Source of the DNA: Monilinia fructicola
Taxonomy: Eukaryota > Ascomycota > Leotiomycetes > Helotiales > Sclerotiniaceae
Direction of reading: 5' to 3'
Assembly (NCBI GenBank): GCA_008692225.1
Contig: VICG01000011.1
Location: 1,364,001-1,428,000 of the forward strand
Length of the DNA: 64,000 nt
In this document: positions 12,820-24,502 of the stretch, one piece after another
Numbering within the stretch: position 1 is the first letter of the stretch
Layout of the letters: every line of letters starts with the position of its first letter
Program-made: the position numbers and the translations under genes
The notes under the pieces: generated by a model
Told to the model about the DNA's origin: nothing
Seen by the model: only the letters and a program-made list of their open reading frames with translations
Database searches by the model: none

Positions 12820-14066
12820 CTACTTTGTTCTTCTCTTTCCGTGATTTCTTTCGCGAGGGGTTACTACCCACTTATTAGGCTTGCGTACCTTTCTTGTTTT
12901 GTATCCTCCTTTGGCCTGCAGGTGGTAGTGATGTTAGTGAATATCTCAAAAGGCTGAGAATGGACACATACCGGTTGACCCCATGGACTGACAGGGTCGA
13001 CGTTACCCTTCGATTTACCTCTTCCTCCTCCGTGTGGATGGTCGGCTGTTAATTTTGTGAGTATTGATAGATCCTATCATATTCAGAGTATGAGAAACTT
13101 ACCGGCGTTCATAGCAAGACCTCTAACTGTTGGTCTGATGTTCAACCATCTTGAACGACCAGCTTTACCAAGTTGTCGATGTTGATGATGAGGATTACTG
13201 GCAATGCCTACAGTTGCGCATGCATGCATGCTAACCTTCCTCACCTCACCACTCTGCAACCGTACAGTGACAAACCTTGGTCCCTTTTCGTTGTTTGATG
13301 TCTCGTCATCTTTCGAGACTACGACCGCATATGTTCCTGCACTTCTACAGAAGACAGCACCTCTTCCTTTTGCTGATCCAACATTGTAAACATTTGTACC
13401 AATAGGTATCATGTGCAATGGTAAACAGTTTCCTCTCCAGGCAGTCTTTGCAGCCAACACACCAGGATCTACAAATCCTCCCATACTTTCCAACAAATCT
13501 CTGGGTATACCAGCTCGATAACTTTGTACTTGATCTCCGGCTCGCATACCCTCTGCAGCAACGATGTAGCTTTTTCTGCCGGTAGCTTCTTCATTCAATA
13601 ATGCAATATGTGCACTTCGTCCTGGGTCATGTTCAATACGTTCAACTGTATGAACTCCCGGTGTCATTCGATGAAAGTCCACAGTACGAATTCTCCTCTT
13701 ATGACCACCACCTCGATGTCTCACTGTAACCCGGCCACTATTATTTCTCCCTCCCTTTCCATGACCCTTCTTGGCGAAAGTCAAAGGTAAAAATGGTCGT
13801 CCTTTCCACAAGTGGTCATTTATAGGTCTCTTTAAATGTCTAACACCAGGTGTTCTTGGCTTGTATGTTCGCATCGCAAAAGTCGCACTGCTATCTGACG
13901 AGGATATAGGAGGTGCGAAGCCTGCTGTTACAGCTTCTGCTGCAGGGACTTCAGCGTGTACCGGTTCGACGACTGTTGCGTATGCCCGAGGGAATGAACG
14001 AATGATGGGGAGGTATTTGCATGTTGCCCTTGGACATTGTCGCGCCAGGATCCTGGGTTGAAACAT
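12820..14066 (-). CDS. RML2: mitochondrial ribosomal protein uL2m (L2 of the large subunit)
   Basis: Three exons: 14066-13103, 13045-12972, 12915-12820, giving 377 aa. Introns are 57 and 56 nt. The N-terminal ~60 residues are rich in R, A and S with few acids, fitting a mitochondrial presequence. The L2 core follows ([40 protein letters not shown]), and exons 2-3 carry the catalytic-centre segment [17 protein letters not shown] and the basic tail ending HGKRRTK. uL2 supports the peptidyl-transferase centre and subunit association in the mitochondrial matrix. Exons 2 and 3 are small and would be missed by an ORF scan; without them the essential HPHGGG motif is lost. Confidence 0.95.
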
Positions 14067-14289
14067 GATTGATGTTGTATATCGAATTGATCACCACAAT
14101 TCGATTGATCTTCTCGCCACGGCGAGGGCCTCCAGAAATAGTGGTTGGAAGTTTTGAAGGATGATGTCGTTTGTGCATGAAGGTATCTCAAACTTCTTCC
14201 GGCAAGGCTATATCCCGATTAAGTTTAGTCTGAATCGGGCTTCAATGTGTAACGGGATGAGTTGAGGGGTGGGAGTTGAGTGATGAAAA

Positions 14290-14640
14290 GGCAAAGAAAT
14301 GAATAAAATTTCTAGATAATATTTAATTAATAAATGAGGGTAATATTTATATTAAGATGGTAGAATTAATTGAAAAGCGTTTCTAGATTTATAATAACAT
14401 ACTAAAATGAATAAGAAACAAAGAAAATAAATAATACTTATTAGGTATTTATTAGTTATTTATTATATATACTAGATAGATATATTAATAACTAAAAGAG
14501 TACTAGGCATTTATTATTAGAGGTTATATTAAAGTAAGGTAAATATAAGCAATCTGAAAGTGTACTAGGTATATAGTAATATATAGTAATAATAAAGTCA
14601 ACGACCAATTGAAATTGAATAAATTCTACTTTTCATCAAT
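14290..14640. other. AT-rich island
   Basis: About 350 nt composed almost only of A and T with scattered G, clearly lower in GC than both flanks. It is beside the uL2m promoter. No coding potential or repeat unit is visible. Confidence 0.6.
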
Positions 14641-15432
14641 TCTTATATATCTTTTTGGTAAGTGCACTCACCCCCGGGCCACCGATAGAAGCTCCAGATA
14701 AGAGATCATCAGCCACATATCATCTATTCATTCTAGCCACAACCACAACCGTAACCACAACCATAACATTCGAACACGGGAAACACGATGTTAAGCCACC
14801 GTTGCTTGGTTGTTGTCTAGGACTAAATACACATCAACAAACCTTTGGCGTCTAACTTGCTTTCACTCAGCACAACCTTGGAAAAAGTTATGATAATTTG
14901 TCAATTTGTGGATCTTTTATGATTTTGTTGTGACCGACCAAATCCCAAAATATTAAATAATAATTATTATTATCATTCAATTCAATTCAATTCTACTTCT
15001 ACTCGTGAAGTAAAGTAGAATAGAAAAAAAACTACAAATTCAAAGACTTTTATTTGATCGATTTATTTATTCATATTAAGATCATTTAAATCACAAAAAG
15101 AAGAAAAGAAAAGAACTTCATATATATTATTTTTTGAACTGCTATATCCCTTTCCTCCTCCTTCTCCTTCGCCTTCCTCCGACCCTTATTACTTCTACTT
15201 CTACTTCTACTTCTACTTCTTCTGTTACTGTACCAGCGGAAATCCCACGAAAGGAAGCACGACACGCTTAATTTACACATAACAAGCGAGTGCCTGGCAA
15301 CCTTGAGAAGCTTTGACAACCTCTTTAGAAGGACGGACTTCCTCTCTTACAAAATCATCATAGACGATTCATCAGTCTCATCCATCATCCTACTCTCCTC
15401 TGCTTCTACCTCTCCTCTACTCAACCATAACA

Positions 15433-15500
15433 ACAACAGCAGCAGCAGCAGCAGCAACAACAACAACAACAGCCACGACGACAACAACAACAACATCAAC
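15433..15500. repeat. CAG/CAA triplet repeat in the cyclin B leader
   Basis: CAGCAGCAGCAGCAGCAG then CAACAACAACAACAACAG and (ACA)n/(CGACAACAA)-type triplets, about 430-490 nt before the cyclin start codon. Confidence 0.75.
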
Positions 15501-15926
15501 ATCGACATCAACAATACCGCCAGCTGTACCTGACCTTTGAGGTATCTTCCACAGCATCAAATCAAACTTGGTATCTTGTTTTGTTCAATCGTTCAAGCTC
15601 TTCCGTTTTGTGTACACATTCAGAAAAAAAAGATCAATTCTTCATCGGACAACAAAGTCGATATATCACAACCCACTTCTCATATCGTCAATTACACGTC
15701 GGGATCTACTGAAGATCTAACACATCTTCATGTATGTATATGATCAGCTTCACTCATTTTGTTATGGTCATTATTTCGCGTCTTGGTCTCATCGCTTTGA
15801 ACATTCATCACGCGCCTTCAACATCTCTCTACCGCGTCTTGCTGACAATCTTCTCTAGCGACCCACCATTCATCCTCTCCACAACACTCCACACATAATA
15901 CTTAATACAACAACACATCGTCAAAT

Positions 15927-17535
15927 ATGCCAGTCGTATGTACCCCAGAGACCACATAGATTGATTTCAAAACCATGAACTGGTTCAATTGGTCATCCAA
16001 TTGGTTAGTGCTAATCATGTATCCATATAGAGTCGAGCAACTAGCCGTCGAGCCCCGACAAATGAGAACGATGAGAATGTAGCTGGTGTCACGACTCGTC
16101 TTACCAGATCTAAATCTGCAGCCTTTGTTACAGAAGAAGTCAACGGTGCTGTCAAGAAACCACTCGCAAGCAAGAAATCGACCATCAACACACAACCTGC
16201 CCGAAAGCGAGCCGCTTTGGGAGATGTGAGCAATGTTGCCAAGGGAGGAGATGCCGCTGAGGCAAAGAAGCCTGCTGCCAAGGGTGGTCTGGTTTCCAAA
16301 GCTTCACAACCAACCGGCGTTACCAAGAACAGTACACGATCCGCCTTGGGAGCTAAGGATGCAAACAAGAAGTCATTAAGCAAAGCCGCTGGATCCGGAG
16401 TTATGAAGAGAAAGACTACTGCCGCCGCAGCTGCAGCTGCAGCTTCGATAGCAACCTCTGTCAAAGAAGAGACACCCGTTGAAGATGAACAACCATCCCG
16501 AAAGAAGGTCCATATTGAACCAGAGAAGAAAACCGAAGTTGTCGAAGAGAAGGAGAACGAGGTAGAGGCAGAGGCAGAGGTTATCATTGATCCGGAACCA
16601 AAGGAATCTGTTAGAGTTGAGTTCGCCGAAGGTGTTCGCGACTTGGATGCAGAAGATCTGGATGATCCTTTGATGGTGGCTGAGTACGTTGTTGAAATTT
16701 TCGAATACTTGAAGAAGTTGGAGGTTGCTACCAAGCCCAACGAAAAGTACATGGCGCACCAAGAGGACCTCGAGTGGAAGATGCGTGGTATCCTTGTCGA
16801 CTGGCTCATTGAAGTTCACACCCGATTCCATCTTCTCCCAGAAACCTTGTTCCTTGCGGTGAACATCATCGACCGATTTCTCTCCACCAAGGTTGTTCAA
16901 CTTGATCGCCTCCAACTTGTTGGTGTCACGGCCATGTTCATTGCTTCCAAGTATGAAGAAGTTCTCTCACCTCACGTTGCAAACTTCCGTCACGTCGCCG
17001 ATGATGGCTTCACCGAGGCAGAGATTCTTAGTGCTGAACGATATGTTCTCAGTGCACTCAACTATGACTTGAGCTACCCCAACCCCATGAACTTCTTGAG
17101 ACGTATCTCCAAGGCTGATGACTACGATATTCAAACTCGTACTTTAGGCAAGTACTTGATGGAGATCAGTCTGCTTGACCACCGATTCATGAAGTACCTT
17201 CCCAGTCACGTCGCCGCTGCATCCATGTACCTTGCCCGGCTTATCCTTGAGAAGGGTGAGTGGGACCCAATGTTGACTCACTACTCTGGTTACAGTGAGG
17301 ATGAGATTGAACCTGTTTTCCAATTGATGGTCGATTACCTTGCTCGCCCTGTTACCCACGAGGCATTCTTCAAGAAGTATGCTAGCAAGAAATTTTTGAA
17401 GGGTACGTATATTCCCAAGCATCTCGCTTGAATCTCACTGACATGTCATTAGCTTCAATCCTTACCAGACAATGGGCCAAGAAACATGCTTCCCTTTATG
17501 GCATTGATATCACTCAACCTTTAGAATCTTCATAG
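15927..17535 (+). CDS. G2/mitotic B-type cyclin (NimE/Clb type)
   Basis: Three exons: 15927-15935, 16031-17402, 17453-17535, giving 487 aa. The first exon is only nine bases (MPV), spliced to SRATSRRAPTNEN by a 95-nt intron with GCTAATC branch point; the last exon restores the tail KASILTRQWAKKHAS...LESS. A destruction box RAALGDVSN is at residues 63-71, followed by a basic, Ala-rich linker with KRK near residue 130. The cyclin box covers about 222-350 (KMRGILVDWLIEVHTRFHLL; IASKYEEV) with a C-terminal cyclin fold after it. It should bind Cdk1 for mitotic entry and be destroyed through the APC/C. A long repeat-rich leader precedes it. Confidence 0.95.
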
Positions 17536-19551
17536 AATATATGATATCAATCATACTACTACTACCTTTATCGTGCTCTCCCCTGGATACACCGTATGCA
17601 TTTAATTGGTTGGGATACGAAATGGTACTTACGACGGATGATCTTACGGACTTGACTACCAAATATACCACATTATCCTGGTCAATGGTCTAGCTTTGGT
17701 TTATGTCGATGCTTCTCAGGGCGTTGAGTGATATCTTTCTTGTCGAGTTGGGCTTGGTGCATACTCTTTTCTCAACATAAATTTGGCGTTTAAGTCTGTA
17801 TGCAAATGGATCCTACAGTCATGGCGTTTGGGAATTTGATTTTGATTTCACCATTGCTCAACGTCTTGCAGCAAAATGTTCTGGCTACAAGCATATAGCA
17901 GAAAAGTATTGGCAGATTGGCTCCATTGCTGTCATGAGGTGTGAAAACTGGGAAAGGGTATTGTTTCTTGTGTTGGTAACATGAGGAGATAGCTTTTGTA
18001 AATATATTTTTTAGGCGCAGCAATAAGCATTACGATTATAAATAAACATAGATAGGCATTGGTTCGATGTGTACAATTCAAATTGCCCATAGAAAGGGAT
18101 CAGACCAAAGTTTGTAAATCAACCATCACTTGGGGGCACTCATTGGATTGATATTGGATAGGTACCTACCAACCTACCTTTCCATTACTTACTTACTTAA
18201 ATATGAGTAATCGTGATGAGACGGGATTGGATATTCGTTGGTGATTCTTAATGTTAGTCTCATCAATCAAAAAAAACAAAGACAAGAAAAGAAAAGAGCC
18301 ACTCTCATACATATATTGTATATTTATCTTATCTAAACTGTATGAAAAGAAACGAAAAGAGAAACAAGATTGAAATGTTCGTCGTATCATAGAGGTACCT
18401 ATGGATCCATACCTCCTAGTACATACCACCATACCTCCCTAGTACATACCACCATACCTCCCTCTCTCTATAGTACATACCTAGGTACTAATTAGCCTTA
18501 TTCGTACCAACTCACATCATCTCTTGGCCATCAATCTACCACCCTACCAGTCTACCAGTATTGTCCTAACAATCGCTCTCTGCCTTGATTCGTGGATTCT
18601 CCACCAAATCGAGATGTATGCAGAGCCTTGACCCGACTAGTAGGTGGTGGAGAGTAGGCAAGCCTGGCAAGGCCCTTCTCTAGTAGCTGGACTTCGACAA
18701 CGAGTTGTTGGATACTCCGCACCTATCGTGTACCTAGGTAGCTACTACAAGTAGTATGTACTCGGCATGTACTAGGCATGTACTAGGCATGCATTAACTT
18801 TGCGCGGTCAGGATCCTAACGTCCCTTGATCCAATTGCCCATCATGATACCCCTCTGTCTGGGATTTCAAGTGGAAGAAAAGGGGAAAAAAGCAATTCAT
18901 TCGATTGTCTCACTTTGAGTCTACTGTCGTCTGCAGAACAGAGGATGTTGGATCTCTAGTTGTGGTGCTCGTCGTACAATAATGGCGCTGTCAAACTCTT
19001 GGCTTCTTGGTTGCAAGCTACGCTACTCTCCCAGATTCACACGAGTACAATGATTCGTCTTTCGATTCTAAAGAAAGGAGTAATTAAGGTTCATCGTCAG
19101 ATATATACATACCTACCTAGGTATATATACCACCACAATTTCATCCATCCCATCCCACCTCTTATGGTTTGTTTTTTCTTATCAAGCCATGGAAAAATAA
19201 GTAACGTTTCCTTTTAATTGCTTATTGTCTATCTACAATGCATCCATCAGAGCGGGCGTTTCTGTCTAACTTGAGTTGGTAGTGCCAGCCTAAGACCTCC
19301 CGCTAAGCAAGTGCAAACGTAGATTTCGATGGTGATATCATCGAATTGTGTATTGACTCTAACCGGTAGGTACATCAACTGACCTTACCCTTGCACACCC
19401 GACTCATTTACTTCCTGCTGTATATCTATCCTATGCCATGCGCAGTTATATTCCCGGGGGAAATATCGATAGATTTATATAGAAAAAAGGGAAGAATTTG
19501 TCATGTACTGCTGATGAGAACGAGAGAGAAAGTATCATTCCTTTGTTAAAC
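17536..19551. other. 2-kb intergenic region with short tandem repeats
   Basis: No gene recognised. Notable items are a 22/23-nt tandem repeat at 18407-18463, GTACTAGGCAT repeats at about 18755-18792, CTTACTTACTTA near 18185-18200, and TACCTA runs. The last ~150 nt (TTTATATAGAAAAAAGGG near 19475) may be the MFS promoter. Confidence 0.55.
18407..18463. repeat. 22/23-nt tandem repeat, about 2.5 copies
   Basis: The unit CCATACCTCCCTAGTACATAC starts at 18407, 18429 and 18452 (last copy partial). The first copy lacks one C. It is intergenic. Confidence 0.75.
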
Positions 19552-21664
19552 ATGGATTCGTTGAGCAAGAGGCAGAATGGAAGCGGGGATGACGAGGGGA
19601 AGATAAGGGAGCTTGGTGACTCCAAATCGCCAGTGGATCAAGGTATGAATCCAACCTATCTTTCATTCCTCCTGCATGGATTTGTATATTTCAACAAGAG
19701 GAATATGTGCTAATGGAAGAATCGTAGGCAATCTCAATGAAGGCTGCATTTCTTCCCCAGTTTCAAAGGCATCGAGCGACATCGAAGAATTGACTGGCGA
19801 TTCGGCTTCTAATGGCTTGTCTATACAGGAGAAGAAAATCCTGTTGGTCTCGAGAGTAATTGACGACATGGGAATGGGGAGATATCAGTGGTATATATGG
19901 GCTTTATGTGGCTTGGGATATTTTTTGGATCTTCTGTGGGCGATGGCATTTGGCTTGATTGCACCAGTTATGCAGCGGGAGATGGGAATTAATGGTATGT
20001 AACACCTTGCTGATTTGATCTCTAGAAATGGATGATTGAAATCGATGGGGTTCTCTTTATTGTGTCAGGCGCAAGGATAAGATCGATTGCTCTGAATTGG
20101 CTGATGGGGGGGGCTGTGCGACAAGAGAACATGGTGCTAATGACAATACAGATAAGCAATTGGGTCTCTTGTTCACAGTGCTCAATTCTGGTTTGACGAG
20201 TGGAGCTTTAGTTTGGGGTGTCTTGGTAGATATTATTGGTAAGTGGCCAAATCATGTTACCTTGCATTATCCAATAAATATATCTTCTAGGTCGCAAATG
20301 GGCTTTCAATGGTACCGTCTTCATTACCTCAGCCTTTGGTATTTGCATGGGCGCACCGAGTTCGTACAATGGCCTTCTTGTGCTGGTTGCATTCACAGGA
20401 TTTGGAATCGGAGGAAACATTCCCATAGATACAACAATTGCTCTGGAATTCCTTCCCAAGGTGTGCCCCCACGCGAATGTGTTTTGCAGAGTGCAAAGTT
20501 TGACCCTCGTTACTAGAAAAAACCGGTTTCTTCTGGCACTCCTGTCGATTTTCCAACCAATTGGAGTTGTAGTTTGCAGTGGCATAGCTTACGGATATAT
20601 ACCTAATTACTCTTGCGCGATGGATCTCCCATCGTGTAAAGCCAAGGGCTTGGTACCAGGGACTGAATGCTGTGCCAAAAAGGACAATTGGGGCTGGAGA
20701 TACCTCTTATTCACCCTGGGCGGGATATCACTCTTCGTGTTCGTCGTGCGATTCTTCGTCTTTACTTTCCAAGAGTCACCCAAGTATCTTCTTAGCAAGG
20801 GTAAGGACGAAGAAGCTCTCAAGGTACTGCATGTCATTGCGGAGACGAACAAGAAGGTTTTGAACATTACAATCGAAGATTTTAGGGCCTTGGATAATAC
20901 TGAGGAACCTGGTTCTTCGGTTTCGGCCAGTTCTGAGGCTCGCCTTCAAGGAATGGCTCCAAACGGTTTGACTCTACGTCAAAAGATCTTTAGGGAGATC
21001 AGGCGAATTGGAATTTTATTCAGAACAAGGCATTCTACCCGAGTCACTGTTCTAGTGTGGATAATATACGCATTTGACTACTGGGGATTTTCCGTCGCAG
21101 GTATGTATTCTCGCTTGACTTGGGTGTATGGTAAAGTGCTAATATCTAGCAGGTGCATTTCTTCCCTTAATTCTAGCTCGAAAAGGTTTAGAACACAAGG
21201 CCACTACCTCTGAGACTTACCGTAACTTTGTCATCATATATATGCCCGGTATTATAGGCGTAAGTCTGGGAGCATTCATGGTAAAAGTTCCTCGGGTAGG
21301 AAGGCGGCTGTCCATGATCTTCTCATCTGCTTTGATGGGCACGTCATTCTTTCTCTTCTCGGCCATCAATACTCAAGCCGGAAATGTGGGACTTAGCGTC
21401 ATGGAATACTTCTTTCAGTCCATGTTCAACTCTGTCCTATATGGTTGGACACCTGAAGCTTTCCCAGCAGATGTGAGAGGGACAGCTAGTGGGATGGCGA
21501 GCTGTTGGGGAAGATTGTTCTCCATCTTTAGTCCAGTCATCGCGGCGAGACTGTTGGATATCAATCTCAATGCGCCGTTGTTTTTGGCGGGTGCTGGAAC
21601 ACTCGTTGCATGTTTGGGTGTTATCGCGTTGCCCGATAGTGTGATGAAGGGAAATGAAATTTAG
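19552..21664 (+). CDS. MFS transporter, SV2-like / sugar-porter type
   Basis: Exons: 19552-19642, 19728-19994, 20152-20238, 20291-20462, 20517-21100, 21153-21664; about 570 aa. The start is the ATG at 19552 (MDSLSKRQ). After a soluble N-terminus comes the MFS core with DDMGMGRYQWYIWALCGLGY, APVMQREMGIN, the motif-A-like loop around VDIIGRKWAFNG, GFGIGGNIPIDTT, and C-terminal helices (GWTPEAFPADVRGTASG). This pattern is typical of fungal SV2-like porters in the plasma membrane; the substrate is unknown. The junction at 20462/20517 is doubtful: the natural donor at 20461 joined to the AG at 20516 is out of frame by one because of the A6 run at 20517-20522, so I used GT at 20463. A longer read-through form is also open. 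Confidence 0.88.
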
Positions 21665-21795
21665 GAAACGGGATAGGAATACGAATGAAACTAGGATAAA
21701 TCACAATGGGTGATATTAGGAATACCTACTTGGGCACATTTGAAACGAATAAGATATCATGAAATCGGCGATTCTTCACACGAAAGGATGGTCAG

Positions 21796-21832
21796 AGAGA
21801 GAGAGAGTGTGTGTGTGTGTGAGTGAGAGAGA
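21796..21832. repeat. GA/GT dinucleotide microsatellite
   Basis: (GA)n followed by (GT)n and then (GAGT/GA)n on the plus strand, in the 3' flank of the MFS gene. Confidence 0.8.
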
Positions 21833-21960
21833 GTGATCCTTAGAATTGGAAGCAAAGGATAGTTATATACCACCAATTCAGTATTGTAAGAGAAGATTGT
21901 GATGGAATATTTGGATGTGAGTGTGGGTGGATGTGAATAACCTATGTATGTCAATTTGAA

Positions 21961-22005
21961 TACACACACAGACACACAAACACACAGAGACACACACACA
22001 CACAT
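21961..22005. repeat. CA-rich dinucleotide microsatellite
   Basis: Interrupted (CA)n on the plus strand, about 45 nt. Confidence 0.8.
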
Positions 22006-22426
22006 ATAAATTATATATTTGTTTTCATTGCGCCATGTTGGTTCCCATATTCGCTGGAGATCTATGGATAGGATTGATTATACATTGCAGTAACCTTTAT
22101 TATCATTCGGTACGGATTAACTATCTACCGCAGGAATACATTCGGAATACTAATTAGTTCTACTTGGTGTTGTTTTGGGTCTATAATAAATACCCAAGTA
22201 TTATTGAATTAAAAAATAAACATTTAGCATATCTAAACTTTTAACACGCGAAGATTTATAATATATCAAAAAGAATTTAAAGGATATTGGATTCTATTTT
22301 ATATATGTATAAATATCAATCAATACATAAATAAAATATTTGGATGTTTTGGAATCTTTCTATGCTTATCCATCCTGGGGACATCTTCATCCTTCAGAAT
22401 AGGTACTTACCATCTAGCTAGGTACG

Positions 22427-22640
22427 TCTACTTCTACTTCTACTTCTAATTTACTTCTACTTCTAATTTACTTCTACTTCTAATTTACTTCTACTTCTAC
22501 CTCTACTCTACTTCTACTTCTACTTCTACTCTACCTCTACCTCTACCTCTACCTCTACCTCTACCTCTACCTCTACCTCTACCTCTACCTCTACCTCTAC
22601 CTCTACCTCTACCTCTACCTCTACCTCTCTACCTCTACTC
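22427..22640. repeat. CTACTT / CTACCT hexanucleotide tract upstream of the CK2 subunit gene
   Basis: About 214 nt made only of C, T and A on the plus strand. The left part has an 18-nt higher-order unit (TACTTCTACTTCTAATTT) about three times; the right part (22531-22628) is nearly pure (CTACCT)n, about 16 copies. It ends about 235 nt before the CK2 start codon. Confidence 0.9.
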
Positions 22641-22874
22641 CATATTTCTCTCTTCAAAATGATTTTGATAAAGGGGTTCACCGGTTCCAAGTTTTATCAA
22701 AAGAAAATAAGTCTGTGCACAACATCCTTCTGCTCTTTCTGCCCCTCCACCAAACTAAAAACAGAACAACAACTTATAACCTTGAACATCCAATTTCCAT
22801 CCATCGCAAATATTGACCCAAGCAAGTGCTGCTTGGAGAGCACACGCTATAGGTAACATCGACGGAAATTTATT

Positions 22875-24502
22875 ATGGACGATTTTAATAGCGAAACCGA
22901 TAGTGACTATACGAGTTACTGGAGAGATTGGGTATGTATTATCTTCGACTTTTCATTCGCGATCTCTTTCTTTTCCTTGATGAAGCTCGATATGCCTTTT
23001 CTTCTTCTCTTTCCGGGATGAACGAATCGCTCCTTCTTTTCGGCCACGATCTCCTCACGAAGTGGCACATATTATCTGGAAAGGGCGACGTCGATGTATC
23101 GCAAGGTTGAGGAGGAAACTTTCGATAAAAGCGGATGGAACCCGCAGCTTCACGATAGTCATCTGCGATTTCACTTCGAGACGGATATCATCTCGCCGAG
23201 GATCGTGACGGGGAAATCCATATCTCTTCTCCAATACGCGCAATGCACTTTGGTCCAATCCATGCCGATGTTCTTCTATTCTTAAAATCACTACCTTCAC
23301 CAGGACCTCCACCAGTTCTGTCACGCAAACCGGGAGAGTGTGTCAAGAAACGTCGAGCTTCGGAGGCAGATCTTGATACCCCATTGTGTAGGGTTGCCCG
23401 CTGTCGTCTGGTCGGAGGACAAGCACAACAAATCCGAGGAATGGACAACCGTCGTACGCTTTTGCCATCGAGCCCCGATTCTACCTTGGGCCAAGTAGAA
23501 ACAATCAGTTCGCCCTTGAGCCAAGTAAAAACGATCAGTTCACCCTTGCAGCAACTTGTTCCTCATGGCGAACAGGATAATGTTGTTCTCTTGGATGATA
23601 GCATCGATGGAACTTTCATGCCTTGGGTTCTTGGCCATATTTCATATCAGTTTGGGAAGGATACATGACTAATACCTGCCTTCTTCTTAGTTTATTTCTT
23701 CTCGCGGTAACGAGTATTTTTGCGAAATCGACGAAGATTACCTTACCGATCGATTTAATCTTACCGGACTTCAAACCGAGGTACAATATTATCAATATGC
23801 GTTGGATTTAGTGACGGATGTTTTTGATTTGGACTGTGATGATGAGATGAGAGAGACTATAGAGAAGTCTGCAAGACATTTATATGGTTTAGTGCATGCT
23901 CGTTATATCGTCACTACTAGAGGATTGGCCAAAATGGTGAGTACTTTGTTTATTTTTGACGAGAAGGCTATGCTAACCATACTCACTCTCAGCTTGAGAA
24001 ATACAAGAAAGCCGACTTTGGAAAATGTCCTCGTGTCATGTGTAAATCCCATCCACTTCTTCCAATGGGTCAAAGCGACAATCCAAATATCAAAGCTGTC
24101 AAACTTTACTGCGCCCGCTGCGAAGATATCTATAATCCCAAATCCTCTCGACACTCTGCAATTGATGGCGCGTATTTCGGAACTTCGTTTCATAATATCT
24201 TATTCCAGGTTTACCCAGCCATGATTCCGGCAAAAAGTTATGATCGTTATGTACCACGCATCTATGGGTTCAAGGTTCACGCGCCTGCAGCTTTGATTAG
24301 ATGGCAAAATGGAGAGAGAGATGAGATGAGGAGAAGGTTGAGGAAGTTGGAGATTGAGAGTGGTTTCAAGGATGAGGATGGAGAGGACATAGATGATAGC
24401 GAGGAGGAAGAAGAGGAAGAGGAAGAGCTCGAAGGATTGGAGAAGGCGATTGAGAATGGACAGGCGGTGGGTGGTGATGTTGCTGGGAGGGGTCAGATCT
24501 AA
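22875..24502 (+). CDS. CKB1: casein kinase 2 regulatory (beta) subunit
   Basis: Three exons: 22875-22931, 23691-23936, 23993-24502, giving 270 aa. Exon 1 encodes 19 residues (MDDFNSETDSDYTSYWRDW) and the second exon continues with FISSRGNEYFCEIDEDYLTD, so the gap must be a 759-nt intron; its acceptor is TTCTTCTTAG. The zinc finger that makes the beta dimer is C113, C118, C141, C144 (GKCPRVMC ... LYCARC). The acidic loop (EIDEDYLTD) and GTSFHNILFQVYPAMIP are family hallmarks. The C-terminus is a long acidic stretch (SEEEEEEEEELEG). CK2 beta tunes substrate choice and assembly of the CK2 holoenzyme in nucleus and cytoplasm. The intron length is unusual for this window, where the others are about 47-180 nt. 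Confidence 0.95.
23484..23543 (+). repeat. two 30-nt direct repeats inside the long CK2 intron
   Basis: TTG(G/A)GCCAAGTA(G/A)AAAC(A/G)ATCAGTTC(G/A)CCC occurs twice in tandem; differences are few. In the open frame of the intron it would encode LGQVETISSP / LSQVKTISSP. Confidence 0.75.

Larger units (their letters stand above)
14067..15926. other. divergent intergenic region with AT-rich island and long cyclin leader
   Basis: Lies between uL2m (-) and cyclin B (+). Bases ~14290-14640 are strongly AT-rich (TTAATAAA/TATTTATTA runs). Bases 15195-15220 hold (CTTCTA)n-type repeats and 15433-15500 CAG/CAA/ACA triplets. The 300-400 nt before the cyclin start are pyrimidine-rich, fitting a long leader. 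No coding gene was recognised; the S/N-rich ORF at 15303-15533 is a product of the triplet repeat. Confidence 0.55.
21665..22874. other. intergenic region dominated by microsatellites
   Basis: Contains (GA)n/(GT)n at about 21796-21832, (CA)n near 21961-22005, an AT-rich stretch 22140-22350 and a long CTACTT/CTACCT tract at 22427-22640. No gene was recognised. The end is the leader of the CK2 subunit gene. Confidence 0.65.

Noticed and set aside
16015..16809. 264-codon minus-strand ORF in the cyclin gene
   Set aside because: Ser/Ala/Phe-rich shadow of the cyclin N-terminal region.
18407..18463. CRISPR-like repeat
   Set aside because: Direct tandem copies without spacers, in a eukaryote.
23243..23668. 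141-codon ORF as an independent gene
   Set aside because: It lies wholly in the CK2 beta intron on the same strand with no separate promoter evidence; kept only as an intron curiosity.
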